64,000 nucleotides of DNA, taken from UMGS172 sp045592985 (GTDB lineage Bacteria; Bacillota; Clostridia; Oscillospirales; Acutalibacteraceae). Of the stretch, positions 8,431 through 18,105 are shown in pieces. Where the stretch lies: NCBI GenBank assembly GCA_045592985.1, contig JAZNVU010000055.1, positions 1 through 64,000 on the forward strand. Reading direction: 5' to 3'. Position 1 is the first letter of the stretch. The number at the start of each line of letters is the position of its first letter. A program made the position numbers and the translations under genes. The notes under the pieces are model-generated. The model made no database searches. It was not told where the DNA came from and was given only the letters and a program-made list of their open reading frames with translations.

Positions 8431-9432
8431 ATGAAAATTGCGGTAGATGCTTTTGGCGGAGATAATGCACCGCTTGAGATAATCAAGGGTTCTATCGACG
8501 CTAAAAATGAATACGGTGCCGAGATTGTTCTTGTCGGTAATACCGAATTAATTAAGAAATGTGCCGATGAAAACCAATTGAATCTTGACGGTATAGAAAT
8601 CGTTCATGCCGATGAGATTTTTGACATGCATGATATCCCGACCGATATACTTAAATCCAAGCGAAACACTTCGCTTGGTGTGGCACTTGATTATGTTGCC
8701 GACGGCAATGCCGATGCTTTAGTTTCGGCAGGCAGTACCGGTGCTATTGTGGCAGGTGCAACGTTTATTGTCAAACGTATTAAAGGTATAAAACGCCCTG
8801 CTTTGGGTACAGTTTTACCTGCAAGAAATAAAAAGTTTATGCTTATGGACGTCGGTGCAAACGCTGAGTGCCGTCCCGAAATGCTACGTCAGTTTGGTAT
8901 AATGGCTTCGTTGTACCTTAAGAATGTCGAAGGTATTGAAAACCCTGAAATAGGACTTCTCAATATTGGTACTGAGGACACCAAAGGCGGTACCTTGCAA
9001 CTTGAATCGTTTTCGTTATTAAAAGACAGCCCGATTAACTTTATTGGCAATGTAGAGGCTCGCGATTTACCGGTTGGTGTTTGCGATGCCGCTATTGCTG
9101 ATGGCTTTACGGGTAACGTTGCTTTGAAACTTTACGAGGGCGTTGCCATGAACCTTATGTCGATGCTTAAAGGCGTTTTCAAAAGCAATTTCAAAACAAA
9201 AATGGCTTATTTGCTGTCAAAATCCAAACTTCGTGAACTTAAAAAGTTTATGGACTACAGTGATGTTGGCGGAGCGCCGTTGTTGGGTGTTAAAAAGCCT
9301 GTTATTAAAGCACATGGCAGTTCTGATGCTAAGGCTATTAAAAATGCCATCCGTCAGGCGTTAAGATGTGCTGAGAATGATGTAGTAGGCAAGATATCAG
9401 AAGACCTTGCAAAATTAGTAACCGAAGAATAA
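8431..9432 (+). CDS. plsX: Phosphate acyltransferase PlsX
   Basis: PlsX converts acyl-ACP to acyl-phosphate, the first step of phospholipid synthesis in the PlsX/PlsY route. The 333-residue product starts MKIAVDAFGGDNAP and keeps the family blocks ALVSAGSTGAIVAGA, LMDVGANAECRPEM, LLNIGTEDTKGG and VCDAAIADGFTGNVALK. The ATG at 8431 is preferred to the one at 8422 because AGGGG (8417-8421) touches 8422 but sits 9 bases before 8431. The next gene is rnc with only 19 bases between, so the acpP gene that often sits here is missing. Confidence 0.94.
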   Translation: MKIAVDAFGGDNAPLEIIKGSIDAKNEYGAEIVLVGNTELIKKCADENQLNLDGIEIVHADEIFDMHDIPTDILKSKRNTSLGVALDYVADGNADALVSAGSTGAIVAGATFIVKRIKGIKRPALGTVLPARNKKFMLMDVGANAECRPEMLRQFGIMASLYLKNVEGIENPEIGLLNIGTEDTKGGTLQLESFSLLKDSPINFIGNVEARDLPVGVCDAAIADGFTGNVALKLYEGVAMNLMSMLKGVFKSNFKTKMAYLLSKSKLRELKKFMDYSDVGGAPLLGVKKPVIKAHGSSDAKAIKNAIRQALRCAENDVVGKISEDLAKLVTEE

Positions 9433-9451
9433 TGTTACGGGAGATATAAAA

Positions 9452-10135
9452 ATGGAAGAGTTTGAACAGAATTTAGGGTACAGGTTTTCTGACCCGGAAT
9501 TGCTTTGCAGAGCGCTGTCTCATTCGTCTTATACCAATGAATCTAAATCGGCTCGCGAATCAAACGAAAGACTTGAGTTTTTGGGAGATTCTGTTTTATC
9601 TATAATAGTTGCGGAATATTTGTTTAATAACTACTCTAAATTACCCGAGGGTGAACTCACAAAACTCAGAGCTTCGCTTGTATGCGAAAAGTCTTTAGCC
9701 GCATTTGCACGCGAGTTGGAACTTGGAAAGTTCTTGTTTTTGGGTAAAGGCGAACAGCAAAACGGCGGTAGGGAAAGACCGTCTATTTTGGCAGATGCTT
9801 TTGAGGCTGTGCTTGCCGCAATGTTCCTTGACGGTGGTATGGAGGTCGCTAAAAAACACGTTTTACGCTTTGTTGAGGCAGAACTTAAAAATCATACCGT
9901 TGAAGAGGCTTTTCACGATTATAAGACCCAATTACAGGAAATCATTCAGCGTAATCCCGAAGAAGAACTTATCTATGTTCTTGTAGGCGAAGAAGGACCC
10001 GACCACGATAAACGTTTTACGGTACAGGTAAGACTTAACTCTAACGTAATTGGTACGGCAGTCGGCCACAGTAAAAAGCAGGCTGAGCAGTATGCCGCAA
10101 AGCAGGCACTCCAACTTATGGGCGAAGAGGTATGA
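9452..10135 (+). CDS. rnc: Ribonuclease III
   Basis: RNase III cleaves double-stranded RNA, including the rRNA precursor. The 227 residues contain the signature ERLEFLGDSVLS (near residues 40-51), a second metal-site block DAFEAVLAAMFLDGG, and a C-terminal double-stranded RNA-binding domain (about 155-227) ending in GHSKKQAEQYAAKQAL. Length is normal. A GGGAG ribosome binding site precedes the ATG. The stop overlaps the next start in an ATGA arrangement. Confidence 0.96.
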   Translation: MEEFEQNLGYRFSDPELLCRALSHSSYTNESKSARESNERLEFLGDSVLSIIVAEYLFNNYSKLPEGELTKLRASLVCEKSLAAFARELELGKFLFLGKGEQQNGGRERPSILADAFEAVLAAMFLDGGMEVAKKHVLRFVEAELKNHTVEEAFHDYKTQLQEIIQRNPEEELIYVLVGEEGPDHDKRFTVQVRLNSNVIGTAVGHSKKQAEQYAAKQALQLMGEEV

Positions 10136-11133
10136 GCCACGCTAATATTTCCATATTTGTGCCGCATTTGGGTTGCCCTAATATGTGCAGTTTCTGTGAC
10201 CAGAGAAGTATTACAGGTACGGCTCTGTTGCCCGATGCGAACACAATAAAACAAGCGATAGAAGAGGCAATAAAGTCACCAAACTTTGATGCCAATGAGA
10301 CCGAACTTGCTTTTTTCGGCGGTAGTTTTACCCTTATTGACCGTAGTCTTATGGTATCGCTTTTATCATCGGCTTACGAATACGTAAAACAAGGTTTAAT
10401 TACCGGTATCCGCGTTTCTACAAGACCCGACGGTATTGACTGTGAAGTGTTAGAAGTGCTGAAATCCTACGGTGTTACAGCTATTGAACTTGGTGCACAA
10501 AGCATGTGTGACGATGTACTATGCGCAAATTTGAGAGGGCATACGGCAGACGATGTTGTAACCGCATCAAAACTTATAAAAGAATATCAGTTCCAATTGG
10601 GGTTACAAATGATGACGGGGTTATACACAAGCACCCCTGAAAAGGATATTGAAACCGCTAAAAAGATAATAGAAATTAAACCGGATACGGTTAGAATTTA
10701 TCCAACTATAACACTAAAAGGTACATATCTTGCCGAACTTTTTAACAACGGTTTATATAAACCATATAACCTTGATGTAACGGTTAGTCTTTGTGCCGAA
10801 CTTTATCAAATGTTTAATGATGCTAGTGTTAAGGTCATTCGCTTAGGACTGCACAGTATCGACGAGTCTTCATACGTTGCGGGTCCCTGGCACCCGTCAC
10901 TTGGCGAACTGGTGTTTAGTAAAATGTACTTTAACAAGGTGTATAATAAATTAAAGAGTTTGCCTAAAGGGAACTATTGTCTAACTGTAAATCCGAAAGA
11001 CGTTTCCAAAGCAATAGGGCAAAAACGCGCTAATATAAATGAAATTTTTAACATGGGTTATATATTGAGGGTTGTTCAGTCGGAAACACAAAAACCGAAT
11101 TGTTTTGAACTTACACCCGAAAGGATGAATTAA
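10132..11133 (+). CDS. Radical SAM protein (Elp3-like family)
   Basis: This 333-residue protein has the radical SAM cluster CPNMCSFCD near residues 15-23 (Cys-x3-Cys-x2-Cys), then a glycine motif AFFGGSFT and a TIM-barrel-type sequence with VSTRPDGI and IELGAQS. It resembles the radical SAM half of the Elp3 family (COG1243) but lacks the acetyltransferase domain, as is usual for the form found between rnc and smc in Clostridia. The substrate is unknown; a tRNA modification role is only a guess from family. It overlaps rnc by 4 bases and ends 2 bases before smc. Confidence 0.8.
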   Translation: MSHANISIFVPHLGCPNMCSFCDQRSITGTALLPDANTIKQAIEEAIKSPNFDANETELAFFGGSFTLIDRSLMVSLLSSAYEYVKQGLITGIRVSTRPDGIDCEVLEVLKSYGVTAIELGAQSMCDDVLCANLRGHTADDVVTASKLIKEYQFQLGLQMMTGLYTSTPEKDIETAKKIIEIKPDTVRIYPTITLKGTYLAELFNNGLYKPYNLDVTVSLCAELYQMFNDASVKVIRLGLHSIDESSYVAGPWHPSLGELVFSKMYFNKVYNKLKSLPKGNYCLTVNPKDVSKAIGQKRANINEIFNMGYILRVVQSETQKPNCFELTPERMN

Positions 11134-11135
11134 AG

Positions 11136-14100
11136 GTGTTTTTAAAGTCTATCGAAATTCAAGGCTTCAAATCCTTTGCCGATAAAACGGTTTTACGTTT
11201 TGGCAAGGGTGTTACTGCTGTTGTCGGTCCTAACGGAAGCGGAAAAAGTAACATTTCTGATGCTGTACGTTGGGTTTTGGGCGAGCAGTCAACCAAGAAT
11301 TTGCGCGGTCAGTCAATGGAGGACGTTATTTCCAGCGGTACTACCGACCGCCGTCCTCCCGGTTTTGCCGAGGTAACACTTGTTATCGATAACAGTGACC
11401 GTAGCCTTAACTTTGATAATGACGAGGTTGCCGTCACACGCAGATATTACCGTTCGCACGAAAGCGAGTACCTTATCAACAAGGCGGTAGTGCGTCTTCG
11501 CGACGTGCATGAACTGTTTATGGATACAGGATTGGGCCGTGACGGATACTCCATGATAGGTCAGGGTAAAATTGATAATATCGTCAGTTCAAAATCCGAT
11601 GAACGACGTGATATTTTTGAAGAAGCAAGTGGTATTTCAAGATACCGTTACAGAAAAATAGAAGCCGAACGCCGCCTTGCCCAAGCCGACGATAATATGT
11701 TGAGACTTAAAGATATTATGGCAGAACTTGAGGGCCGAGTAGGACCTTTGGAGGAACAGTCTAAAAAGGCTGAAAAGTTTATCGAACTTGCTGCCGTTAA
11801 AAAGGAACTTGAAATCGGTCTTTGGCTTAACTCCCTTAATCAATCTGGCGATGCCTTAAAGGCTCAGAATGATAAAATTACTCTTGCTAAAGCACAGTAT
11901 AATGAGGTTGAAAGCAATCTCGAATCGATTGCTGCAGGTATTGATTCCGGCTCTGAGAAGTTTTCATCAATTACTGTAAGAATTGATGAAATGCGTCGTA
12001 CCGTTTCGGGTTATGAAGAAGATATTACACGTATCAACGGTGAAATCAACCTTCATAAAGCCACTATTGACCACAATAATGAAACCATAGAAAATCTTAA
12101 AAACGATATAGCCGAACTTCAAAACAGCGATGAAAAATCCAAAACCGAGATTGAAGTCAGAGAAAAACTTATTGAAGAAAAAAGAGCCGAGACCGAGAAG
12201 TTAAATCAAGAGGCAACGAAATTAGAGGCAGAACTTAATGGTCTTATAAGCAATAGTGAAAATATTTCACGCCAGATTGAAGACCTTACCAAAAAACTCA
12301 ACACCTATTCACAAGGCATTTCTGAACAGCGTGTCAATATGGTTACTGCACAGTCTTCACTTACCGAAATTGACGGTAGAAATACAACCCTTGATGCTTT
12401 AACTACCGAAAAGCAGGAAGAAGTGCAAAAACTGTCGGACGAACTGAAAGAGTTGGAAGATTTTTTGGCTAAAGCCCAAGAAACTGCAGTTGAATGTGAA
12501 AATGCATTAAAGGGTAGGGAAAAGATTTTCGAATCCCGAAAGCAATCGTTAGAGGAGACCAAGCAGAAACTTGATTCCAACCGTCTTGATACCGAGGATA
12601 AAAAGCGCCGCGTTGCAATCTTGGAAGAACTTGAACGCAACATGGAAGGTATGGGTATGCCTACCAAATCGGTCGTTAAAGAGGCTGAAAAAGGTCTGCT
12701 CAGAGGTGTTCACGGCCCTGTAAGTAAACTTATTAACGTTCCTAAAGAATATGCCGTTGCGATTGAAATAGCACTTGGTAACGCATTGCAGAATGTTGTT
12801 GTTGAATCGGAAAACGATGCCAAGCGCGCTATTGAGTTCTTGAAATCGCAGAACAAAGGACGTGCTACGTTTTTACCTATTTCAACCGTAAAATCACGTG
12901 AACTTGACGAAAAAGGTATGGAAAATGCCTTTGGTTATGTCGGTGTTGCCAGTGAACTTGTTGAGACTGATTCAAAATATCGTGACATTATCGGCTCGTT
13001 GCTGGGCAAGACGGTTGTTGCCGAGGATATTGACTGTGCCGTAAACATAGCCAAAAAGCACGGTTATAGGTTTAAAATCGTTACACTTGACGGTCAGGTT
13101 GTAAATGCCGGCGGTTCGCTTACCGGTGGCTCGCTTGCCAAAAACACCGGTATTTTAAGCCGTGCAGGTGAAATAAAAGATCTTAATAAGGAAATTATTA
13201 AACTTGCCGAAAGATGCGCTACCTTGACCGACCTTTATAACTCGGCATCGCGTGAATTGGCATCTCTTGAGGCTGAAATGACGGCTGCAAAATCAGAACT
13301 TACCACTGCACAAGAGGATAAAATCCGTATTTCGGGTGAAATCCGCCGTGTTTCGGAACTTCTTGATAATGCCAATAAGTCTATCGAAGCCATGAACGGT
13401 GAGAAGTTTTTACTTAGTGAAAGAAGTAAAGAACTCCAAAAGACTGTGGCAGAATCTACACTTAAAATTGCCGAGATTGAAAGCCTTAAAAATGCCGCAC
13501 AGACCGAAATTGACGGTCTTTCGGGCGGACGCGATTCGGTTACCGACCGCAGAGAAGAACTGTCGACAAATATTACCGAACTTCGCATAAAAATTATGGA
13601 AACCGAGAAGGATATCGAAGCCACCGCTAACTCTATCAATCTGCTTAATGAGGCTATTTCTCAAAGTGGCGACCGTGGTGAATCACTGTTACTCCGCGTT
13701 GCCGAAGCCGAGTTGGCATCTTCTAAGGAAAATGAGGCTATTGAGGCACTCTTATCTCAAATAGAAGAACGCAAAACCGATATCGAAAATGCAAATGCTG
13801 AGGTCCAGGCACTTATAAATGAGCGTGATAACGCCGACCGCGAAGGTCAGCAACTCCGTCAGAAAGAGCGTGACATGACCGCCGAACGTGAAAAACTTGG
13901 CGGTGAAGTTGCACGTCTTGAAGAACGTCGCGAAAACATGCTCCGTGAGTATGATGATATTGTAAAACGCTTGTTTGACGAATATGAATTAACCCGTACC
14001 GAAGCCGAGCAGGTTGCCAAACCTGTTGAAAATGTTGGTGAAGCTAAACGTACATTGGGCGAGGTTAAGGGCAAAATTAAATCACTTGGTAATGTTAACG

Positions 14101-14714
14101 TTTCGGCTATTGAGGAGTATAAAGAGGTGCATGAACGTTATGTGTTCATGAAGGCTCAGATGGACGACCTTGAAAACTCACGCAAAGAACTTAACAAACT
14201 TATTGATGACCTTACTTCTCAGATGAAGGAGAAGTTTACCGAAGGATTTACTAAGATTGGTGCCAATTTTACAAAGGTATTTACCGAACTTTTCGGCGGC
14301 GGTCATGCCGAACTTGTTATGACCGACCCTGATAATATCCTTGAAAGCGGTATTGACATTATTGCAAAACTCCCCGGTAAAAATGTTCCAAGCCTTGACG
14401 GACTTTCGGGTGGTGAAAAGGCACTTATTGCAATTTCCATCTACTTTGCAATTATGATGGTTAACGCACCGCCTTTCTGCTTCCTCGATGAGGTTGATAC
14501 TGCACTTGATGATATCAACGTCGAACGCTTTGCAAATTATATGACAAGGTCGCAGTTTGGCACTCAGTTTATCTGCGTTACCCACAGAAGAGGTACTATG
14601 GATGCTGCCGATATGCTATACGGCGTAACCATGCAGGAAAAGGGTGTTACCAAACTCTTGCAGTTAGATGTTGACGAACTCATAAAAACACTCAACATTA
14701 ACGAAAACAAATAA
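11136..14714 (+). CDS. smc: Chromosome segregation protein SMC
   Basis: SMC forms the condensin-like ring with ScpA and ScpB that compacts and separates chromosomes. The 1192-residue product has Walker A GPNGSGKSNISDAV (about 31-44), a coiled coil to about residue 500, a hinge domain (about 520-660) ending in the glycine-rich GGSLTGGS, a second coiled coil, the ABC signature LSGGEK (about 1090) and Walker B FCFLDEVDTALDD (about 1113-1125). The start is GTG at 11136, with AAGGA 10 bases upstream. The genes scpA and scpB are not in this window. The smc-ftsY order is classical. Confidence 0.97.
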   Translation: MFLKSIEIQGFKSFADKTVLRFGKGVTAVVGPNGSGKSNISDAVRWVLGEQSTKNLRGQSMEDVISSGTTDRRPPGFAEVTLVIDNSDRSLNFDNDEVAVTRRYYRSHESEYLINKAVVRLRDVHELFMDTGLGRDGYSMIGQGKIDNIVSSKSDERRDIFEEASGISRYRYRKIEAERRLAQADDNMLRLKDIMAELEGRVGPLEEQSKKAEKFIELAAVKKELEIGLWLNSLNQSGDALKAQNDKITLAKAQYNEVESNLESIAAGIDSGSEKFSSITVRIDEMRRTVSGYEEDITRINGEINLHKATIDHNNETIENLKNDIAELQNSDEKSKTEIEVREKLIEEKRAETEKLNQEATKLEAELNGLISNSENISRQIEDLTKKLNTYSQGISEQRVNMVTAQSSLTEIDGRNTTLDALTTEKQEEVQKLSDELKELEDFLAKAQETAVECENALKGREKIFESRKQSLEETKQKLDSNRLDTEDKKRRVAILEELERNMEGMGMPTKSVVKEAEKGLLRGVHGPVSKLINVPKEYAVAIEIALGNALQNVVVESENDAKRAIEFLKSQNKGRATFLPISTVKSRELDEKGMENAFGYVGVASELVETDSKYRDIIGSLLGKTVVAEDIDCAVNIAKKHGYRFKIVTLDGQVVNAGGSLTGGSLAKNTGILSRAGEIKDLNKEIIKLAERCATLTDLYNSASRELASLEAEMTAAKSELTTAQEDKIRISGEIRRVSELLDNANKSIEAMNGEKFLLSERSKELQKTVAESTLKIAEIESLKNAAQTEIDGLSGGRDSVTDRREELSTNITELRIKIMETEKDIEATANSINLLNEAISQSGDRGESLLLRVAEAELASSKENEAIEALLSQIEERKTDIENANAEVQALINERDNADREGQQLRQKERDMTAEREKLGGEVARLEERRENMLREYDDIVKRLFDEYELTRTEAEQVAKPVENVGEAKRTLGEVKGKIKSLGNVNVSAIEEYKEVHERYVFMKAQMDDLENSRKELNKLIDDLTSQMKEKFTEGFTKIGANFTKVFTELFGGGHAELVMTDPDNILESGIDIIAKLPGKNVPSLDGLSGGEKALIAISIYFAIMMVNAPPFCFLDEVDTALDDINVERFANYMTRSQFGTQFICVTHRRGTMDAADMLYGVTMQEKGVTKLLQLDVDELIKTLNINENK

Positions 14715-14731
14715 TTTTACGGTGATTTATA

Positions 14732-15655
14732 ATGGGATTTTTTAGTAAGATAAGCGAGGGTCTTAAAAAGACCAGAAGTTCTATATCAAATGCGGTAAAC
14801 TCAATGCTTTCGTCATTTACACGCATTGATGAAGACCTTTTTGAGGAACTTGAAGAGGTTCTTATAATGAGCGATATCGGAACCGTTACTTCGGCTAAGA
14901 TTTGCGACATTTTAAGAGAACGTGTAAAAGAAGAAAAGGTTAAAGACCCCGAAGTGATTAAATCCATGCTTGCCGAAACGGTTGCCGATATGCTTAAAAA
15001 CAGCGAGGGACTTAATCTTTCAACCAAACCTTCGTTTGTCTTTGTTATAGGCGTAAACGGTGTTGGAAAAACCACCACAATAGGAAAACTTGCTTCTCAA
15101 ATAAAACAGAGTGGTAAGAGTGTTATTTTAGGTGCTGCCGATACCTTCCGTGCGGCTGCCATTGACCAATTAGAGGTATGGGCAGATAGGGCAGGTGTAG
15201 ATATCGTTAAAAGTGTTGAGGGTGCCGACCCTGCATCGGTTGTGTTTGACACTATTGCTGCAGCCAAGTCAAGAAACACAGATGTCATCATCTGCGATAC
15301 TGCAGGCAGACTTCATAATAAAACCAACCTTATGAACGAACTAGCCAAGATGTACCGTATTATAAAACGTGAACTGCCTGAGTCTTGCGTTGAAACACTT
15401 TTGGTTCTCGATGCTACAACAGGGCAGAACGCTGTAAATCAGGCAAGAGATTTCAAATCGGTTGCCGATATTACGGGTATCGTTCTTACTAAACTTGATG
15501 GTACTGCACGTGGCGGTGTTGTGCTTGCCATTACCGATGAATTGGGTATACCTGTAAAATATATCGGTGTTGGTGAGCAGATAGACGACCTTCAACCGTT
15601 TGACCCCAAAGCATTCTCAGAAGCAATGTTTGAAAAGAGTGAAAATAATGGATAA
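14732..15655 (+). CDS. ftsY: Signal recognition particle receptor FtsY
   Basis: FtsY is the membrane-side receptor GTPase for the signal recognition particle and brings ribosomes making membrane proteins to SecYEG. At 307 residues it is the short form without a long acidic N-terminal A domain. The helical N domain is followed by the G domain with GVNGVGKTTTIGKLA (about 108), DTFRAAAIDQLE, DTAGR (about 189) and TKLDGTARGG (about 252). The stop overlaps the rdgB start by 8 bases. Confidence 0.96.
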   Translation: MGFFSKISEGLKKTRSSISNAVNSMLSSFTRIDEDLFEELEEVLIMSDIGTVTSAKICDILRERVKEEKVKDPEVIKSMLAETVADMLKNSEGLNLSTKPSFVFVIGVNGVGKTTTIGKLASQIKQSGKSVILGAADTFRAAAIDQLEVWADRAGVDIVKSVEGADPASVVFDTIAAAKSRNTDVIICDTAGRLHNKTNLMNELAKMYRIIKRELPESCVETLLVLDATTGQNAVNQARDFKSVADITGIVLTKLDGTARGGVVLAITDELGIPVKYIGVGEQIDDLQPFDPKAFSEAMFEKSENNG

Positions 15656-16235
15656 GTTTCTTGTAGCAAGCCACAACAAGAAAAAGTTAAAAGAACTTGA
15701 AGAAATATTAAAGCCGTTAGGCTTCAATGTTGTATGCCCGTCGGATATTGATGGTGGTATTCCCGAACCTGAAGAAAACGGTAAAACATTCGAAGAAAAC
15801 GCACTTATAAAGGCACGTTCGGCTTGCGAAAATTCGGGATTACCCTCTATTGCCGACGATTCGGGATTAATGGTAGATGCCTTAAACGGTGAACCGGGCA
15901 TTTATTCTGCAAGATATGCAGGAACGGGCAATGACGATGATAATAATGCGTTGCTCTTGAAAAATCTCCAAAACGTTCCCGACGACAAACGAACTGCGAG
16001 GTTTGTAAGTTGCATTGCATGTGTTTTTCCCGACGGTAGGGAGTTTACCGTAATAGGTTTTTGTGAGGGTACTATTTTAAGAGCACCCAAAGGCACTGGC
16101 GGTTTCGGTTATGACCCGTTGTTCCAGACAAAATACGGTTGCTTTGGTGAACTTTCTCCCGAAGAAAAGAACAAAATAAGCCACCGTGCAAATTCGGCGG
16201 CAAAGTTTAAAGAAGAAATCAAAAATTACATCTAA
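15648..16235 (+). CDS. rdgB: XTP/dITP diphosphatase (RdgB/HAM1 family)
   Basis: The enzyme hydrolyses non-canonical purine nucleoside triphosphates (XTP, ITP, dITP) to monophosphates and so keeps them out of nucleic acids. The 195-residue product starts MDKFLVASHNKKKLKELEEIL and has the family blocks ENALIKARSAC, SIADDSGLMVDAL, GIYSARYAG and the substrate loop GFGYDPLF. The ATG at 15648 is used, not an upstream in-frame start inside ftsY, because family proteins begin at this Met. It overlaps ftsY by 8 bases. Confidence 0.94.
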   Translation: MDKFLVASHNKKKLKELEEILKPLGFNVVCPSDIDGGIPEPEENGKTFEENALIKARSACENSGLPSIADDSGLMVDALNGEPGIYSARYAGTGNDDDNNALLLKNLQNVPDDKRTARFVSCIACVFPDGREFTVIGFCEGTILRAPKGTGGFGYDPLFQTKYGCFGELSPEEKNKISHRANSAAKFKEEIKNYI

Positions 16236-16248
16236 AAGGAGCAAATTA

Positions 16249-16542
16249 ATGCTTAATTCAAGACAAAGAGCCCAACTTCGCGGTATGGCTAACGGCTATG
16301 ACGCTATTTTTCAAATAGGCAAAGGCGGAGTGGGTGAACAACTTATAAAGCAGGTAAACGAGGCTTTAGAGGCAAGAGAACTTATAAAGATTACCGTGCT
16401 TGAAACTTCACCCATGAAGGTCAGAGAATGTGCCGATTTTGTTGCCGAAAAGACCGATAGCGATGTTGTTCAGGTGATTGGTTTCAAATTCATTCTGTAT
16501 AAGCAATCACGCGAAAATAAGCAGATAGTTCTCTGCAAATAA
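16249..16542 (+). CDS. yhbY: YhbY-family ribosome-associated RNA-binding protein
   Basis: This small protein of 97 residues is a single CRS1-YhbY (CRM) domain that binds rRNA during large-subunit assembly. It starts MLNSRQRAQLRGMAN and contains the RNA-binding loop IGKGGVGEQLIKQVNEAL and ELIKITVL. AAGGAG 7 bases before 16249 fixes the start; the frame is open further upstream but without a site. It sits between rdgB and nadD; in other Firmicutes yhbY is usually close to nadD-yqeK-rsfS. Confidence 0.9.
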   Translation: MLNSRQRAQLRGMANGYDAIFQIGKGGVGEQLIKQVNEALEARELIKITVLETSPMKVRECADFVAEKTDSDVVQVIGFKFILYKQSRENKQIVLCK

Positions 16543-16543
16543 T

Positions 16544-17146
16544 ATGGGTATAACGTTGTTTTTCGGTGGTACTTTTAACCCGCCGCATATTGCACACCGC
16601 AAAATGCTTGAGCAATTAAGCGTTTTGCCTGAGATTGAACGTGTTTTGGTAGCACCTACCAACATTCCGCCTCATAAAGAAACGCCCAAAATGTTTGCCA
16701 CAAAAGAGCAAAGACTTTACATGTGTTCGCTTTTGTGCGAGAATGTTGCAAAGGCAGAGGTTTCGGATATCGAGTTTAAAAGGGAAGGTAAGAGTTACAG
16801 TTTTTACACCTTGTCTGACTTAAAAGAAAAGTTTGGAAGCGTAGCCATGCTGATTGGCGGTGACATGGTAACTAGTTTTACTACTTGGCACCGATATGAA
16901 GAACTTTTGAAAATTGCTATCTTTTATGTTGTACGCCGTAAAGGTGTTAACAACAGCGATTTTGACAAAAGCGTAGAACATCTAAAATCGCTTGGCGGTG
17001 ATATTAGGGTAGTCGAAATCGATTTTCCCGAAGTATCTTCAACCGAAATCAGAAATGCGGTTATGCATGGTGATAATGCGAGCAAACTTTTACCCACAAA
17101 CATTTATGAATATATAACCGCCAACGGTTTGTATAAAGAGGTTTAA
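16544..17146 (+). CDS. nadD: Nicotinate-nucleotide adenylyltransferase
   Basis: NadD joins AMP to nicotinate mononucleotide to make deamido-NAD, the penultimate step of NAD synthesis. The 200-residue product has the nucleotidyltransferase motif GGTFNPPHIAHRKM at the N terminus, PPHKET in the middle and the C-terminal VSSTEIRNAV (the ISSTxIR motif). Length is normal. It begins one base after the yhbY stop and ends one base before yqeK, as in most Firmicutes. Confidence 0.95.
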   Translation: MGITLFFGGTFNPPHIAHRKMLEQLSVLPEIERVLVAPTNIPPHKETPKMFATKEQRLYMCSLLCENVAKAEVSDIEFKREGKSYSFYTLSDLKEKFGSVAMLIGGDMVTSFTTWHRYEELLKIAIFYVVRRKGVNNSDFDKSVEHLKSLGGDIRVVEIDFPEVSSTEIRNAVMHGDNASKLLPTNIYEYITANGLYKEV

Positions 17147-17147
17147 A

Positions 17148-17720
17148 ATGACCGTAGAGGATTATAAAGAACTGCTAAAAAGCAAATTAAACGAAAAAAG
17201 GTATCATCATTCGCTGTGTGTTGCCGATGAAGCCAAAAGATTGGCTGAGGTTTACGGTGGTGACTCCGATAAAATGTATCTTGCGGGACTTCTGCACGAC
17301 GTCACCAAAAACACTTCGGATAATGAACAGTTGCAATTGTTCGAAAAGTTTGGTATAATTCTATCTGCTGTTGAAAAAGCATCTCCTCAGATTTGGCATG
17401 CTATGTCAGGTGCTTTGTTTGTTAGATATGAGTTGGGCATAGACGATGAGGATATCTTATCGGCAATCAGGTATCATACCACCGGTAAGAAAAATATGAC
17501 GCTTGCAGAAAAAATAGTTTATCTTGCCGATTTAACCTCAGCCGACCGTAATTACCCCGATGTGGAAGAAATAAGGCGGTTAGCAGATTTAGGACTTGAT
17601 GAAGCGATATTTGCCGTGCTTAAATTTACGGTTAATAATATGTCAGGCAAAGGTCTGCCCTTGCACCCCGATACGTTGGATGCATACAATGAACTTGCGA
17701 TAAAATTAAAGAACAGTTAA
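17148..17720 (+). CDS. yqeK: HD-domain diadenosine tetraphosphate hydrolase, YqeK family
   Basis: YqeK proteins are symmetrical diadenosine tetraphosphate hydrolases with an HD metal-binding domain. The 190 residues show RYHHSLCVADEA (first His), GLLHDVTKN (HD pair, about residue 48-56), QIWHAMSGA, and AIRYHTTG. This matches the family from end to end. Family members have been shown to split Ap4A to ADP; the role in this organism is inferred. It lies directly after nadD. Confidence 0.92.
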   Translation: MTVEDYKELLKSKLNEKRYHHSLCVADEAKRLAEVYGGDSDKMYLAGLLHDVTKNTSDNEQLQLFEKFGIILSAVEKASPQIWHAMSGALFVRYELGIDDEDILSAIRYHTTGKKNMTLAEKIVYLADLTSADRNYPDVEEIRRLADLGLDEAIFAVLKFTVNNMSGKGLPLHPDTLDAYNELAIKLKNS

Positions 17721-17737
17721 AATAGAGAGGAAAATAA

Positions 17738-18103
17738 ATGGAATCTTTTGAATTGATGAAATTTGCTGCTAATGCTTTGAACGAGAAAAAAGCAATGGAA
17801 CTGTGCGCAATTAAAATTGAAGATGTTTCGGACATAGCCGATTATTTTGTTATTTGCACCGCAACGTCGAACGCTCATATAAGAGCACTTGCCGATACCG
17901 TTGAGGAAAAGTTGAAAGAAAAAGGTATTGAACCTAACCACATAGAGGGTCGTTCTTCCGATTGGTTTTTGCTCGACTACGGTACGGTTGTAATTCACAT
18001 TTTCGGCAGAGTTTCAAGAGAGTATTATTCGCTTGACCATTTGTGGAATGACGGCGAAAACGTTGATTTGGAAAAGATACTCGATAACGAGTTGGAGGCA
18101 TAA
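17738..18103 (+). CDS. rsfS: Ribosome silencing factor RsfS
   Basis: RsfS binds ribosomal protein L14 on the 50S subunit and blocks joining with 30S, lowering translation in poor conditions. The 121-residue protein has the Oligomerization/Iojap fold with DISDIADYFVICTA-like sequence (VSDIADYFVICTATSN), EGRSSDWFLLDYG and VVIHIFGRVSREYYSL. The ribosome binding site GAGAGGA precedes the ATG. It is followed two bases later by leuS. Confidence 0.95.
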   Translation: MESFELMKFAANALNEKKAMELCAIKIEDVSDIADYFVICTATSNAHIRALADTVEEKLKEKGIEPNHIEGRSSDWFLLDYGTVVIHIFGRVSREYYSLDHLWNDGENVDLEKILDNELEA

Positions 18104-18105
18104 AA

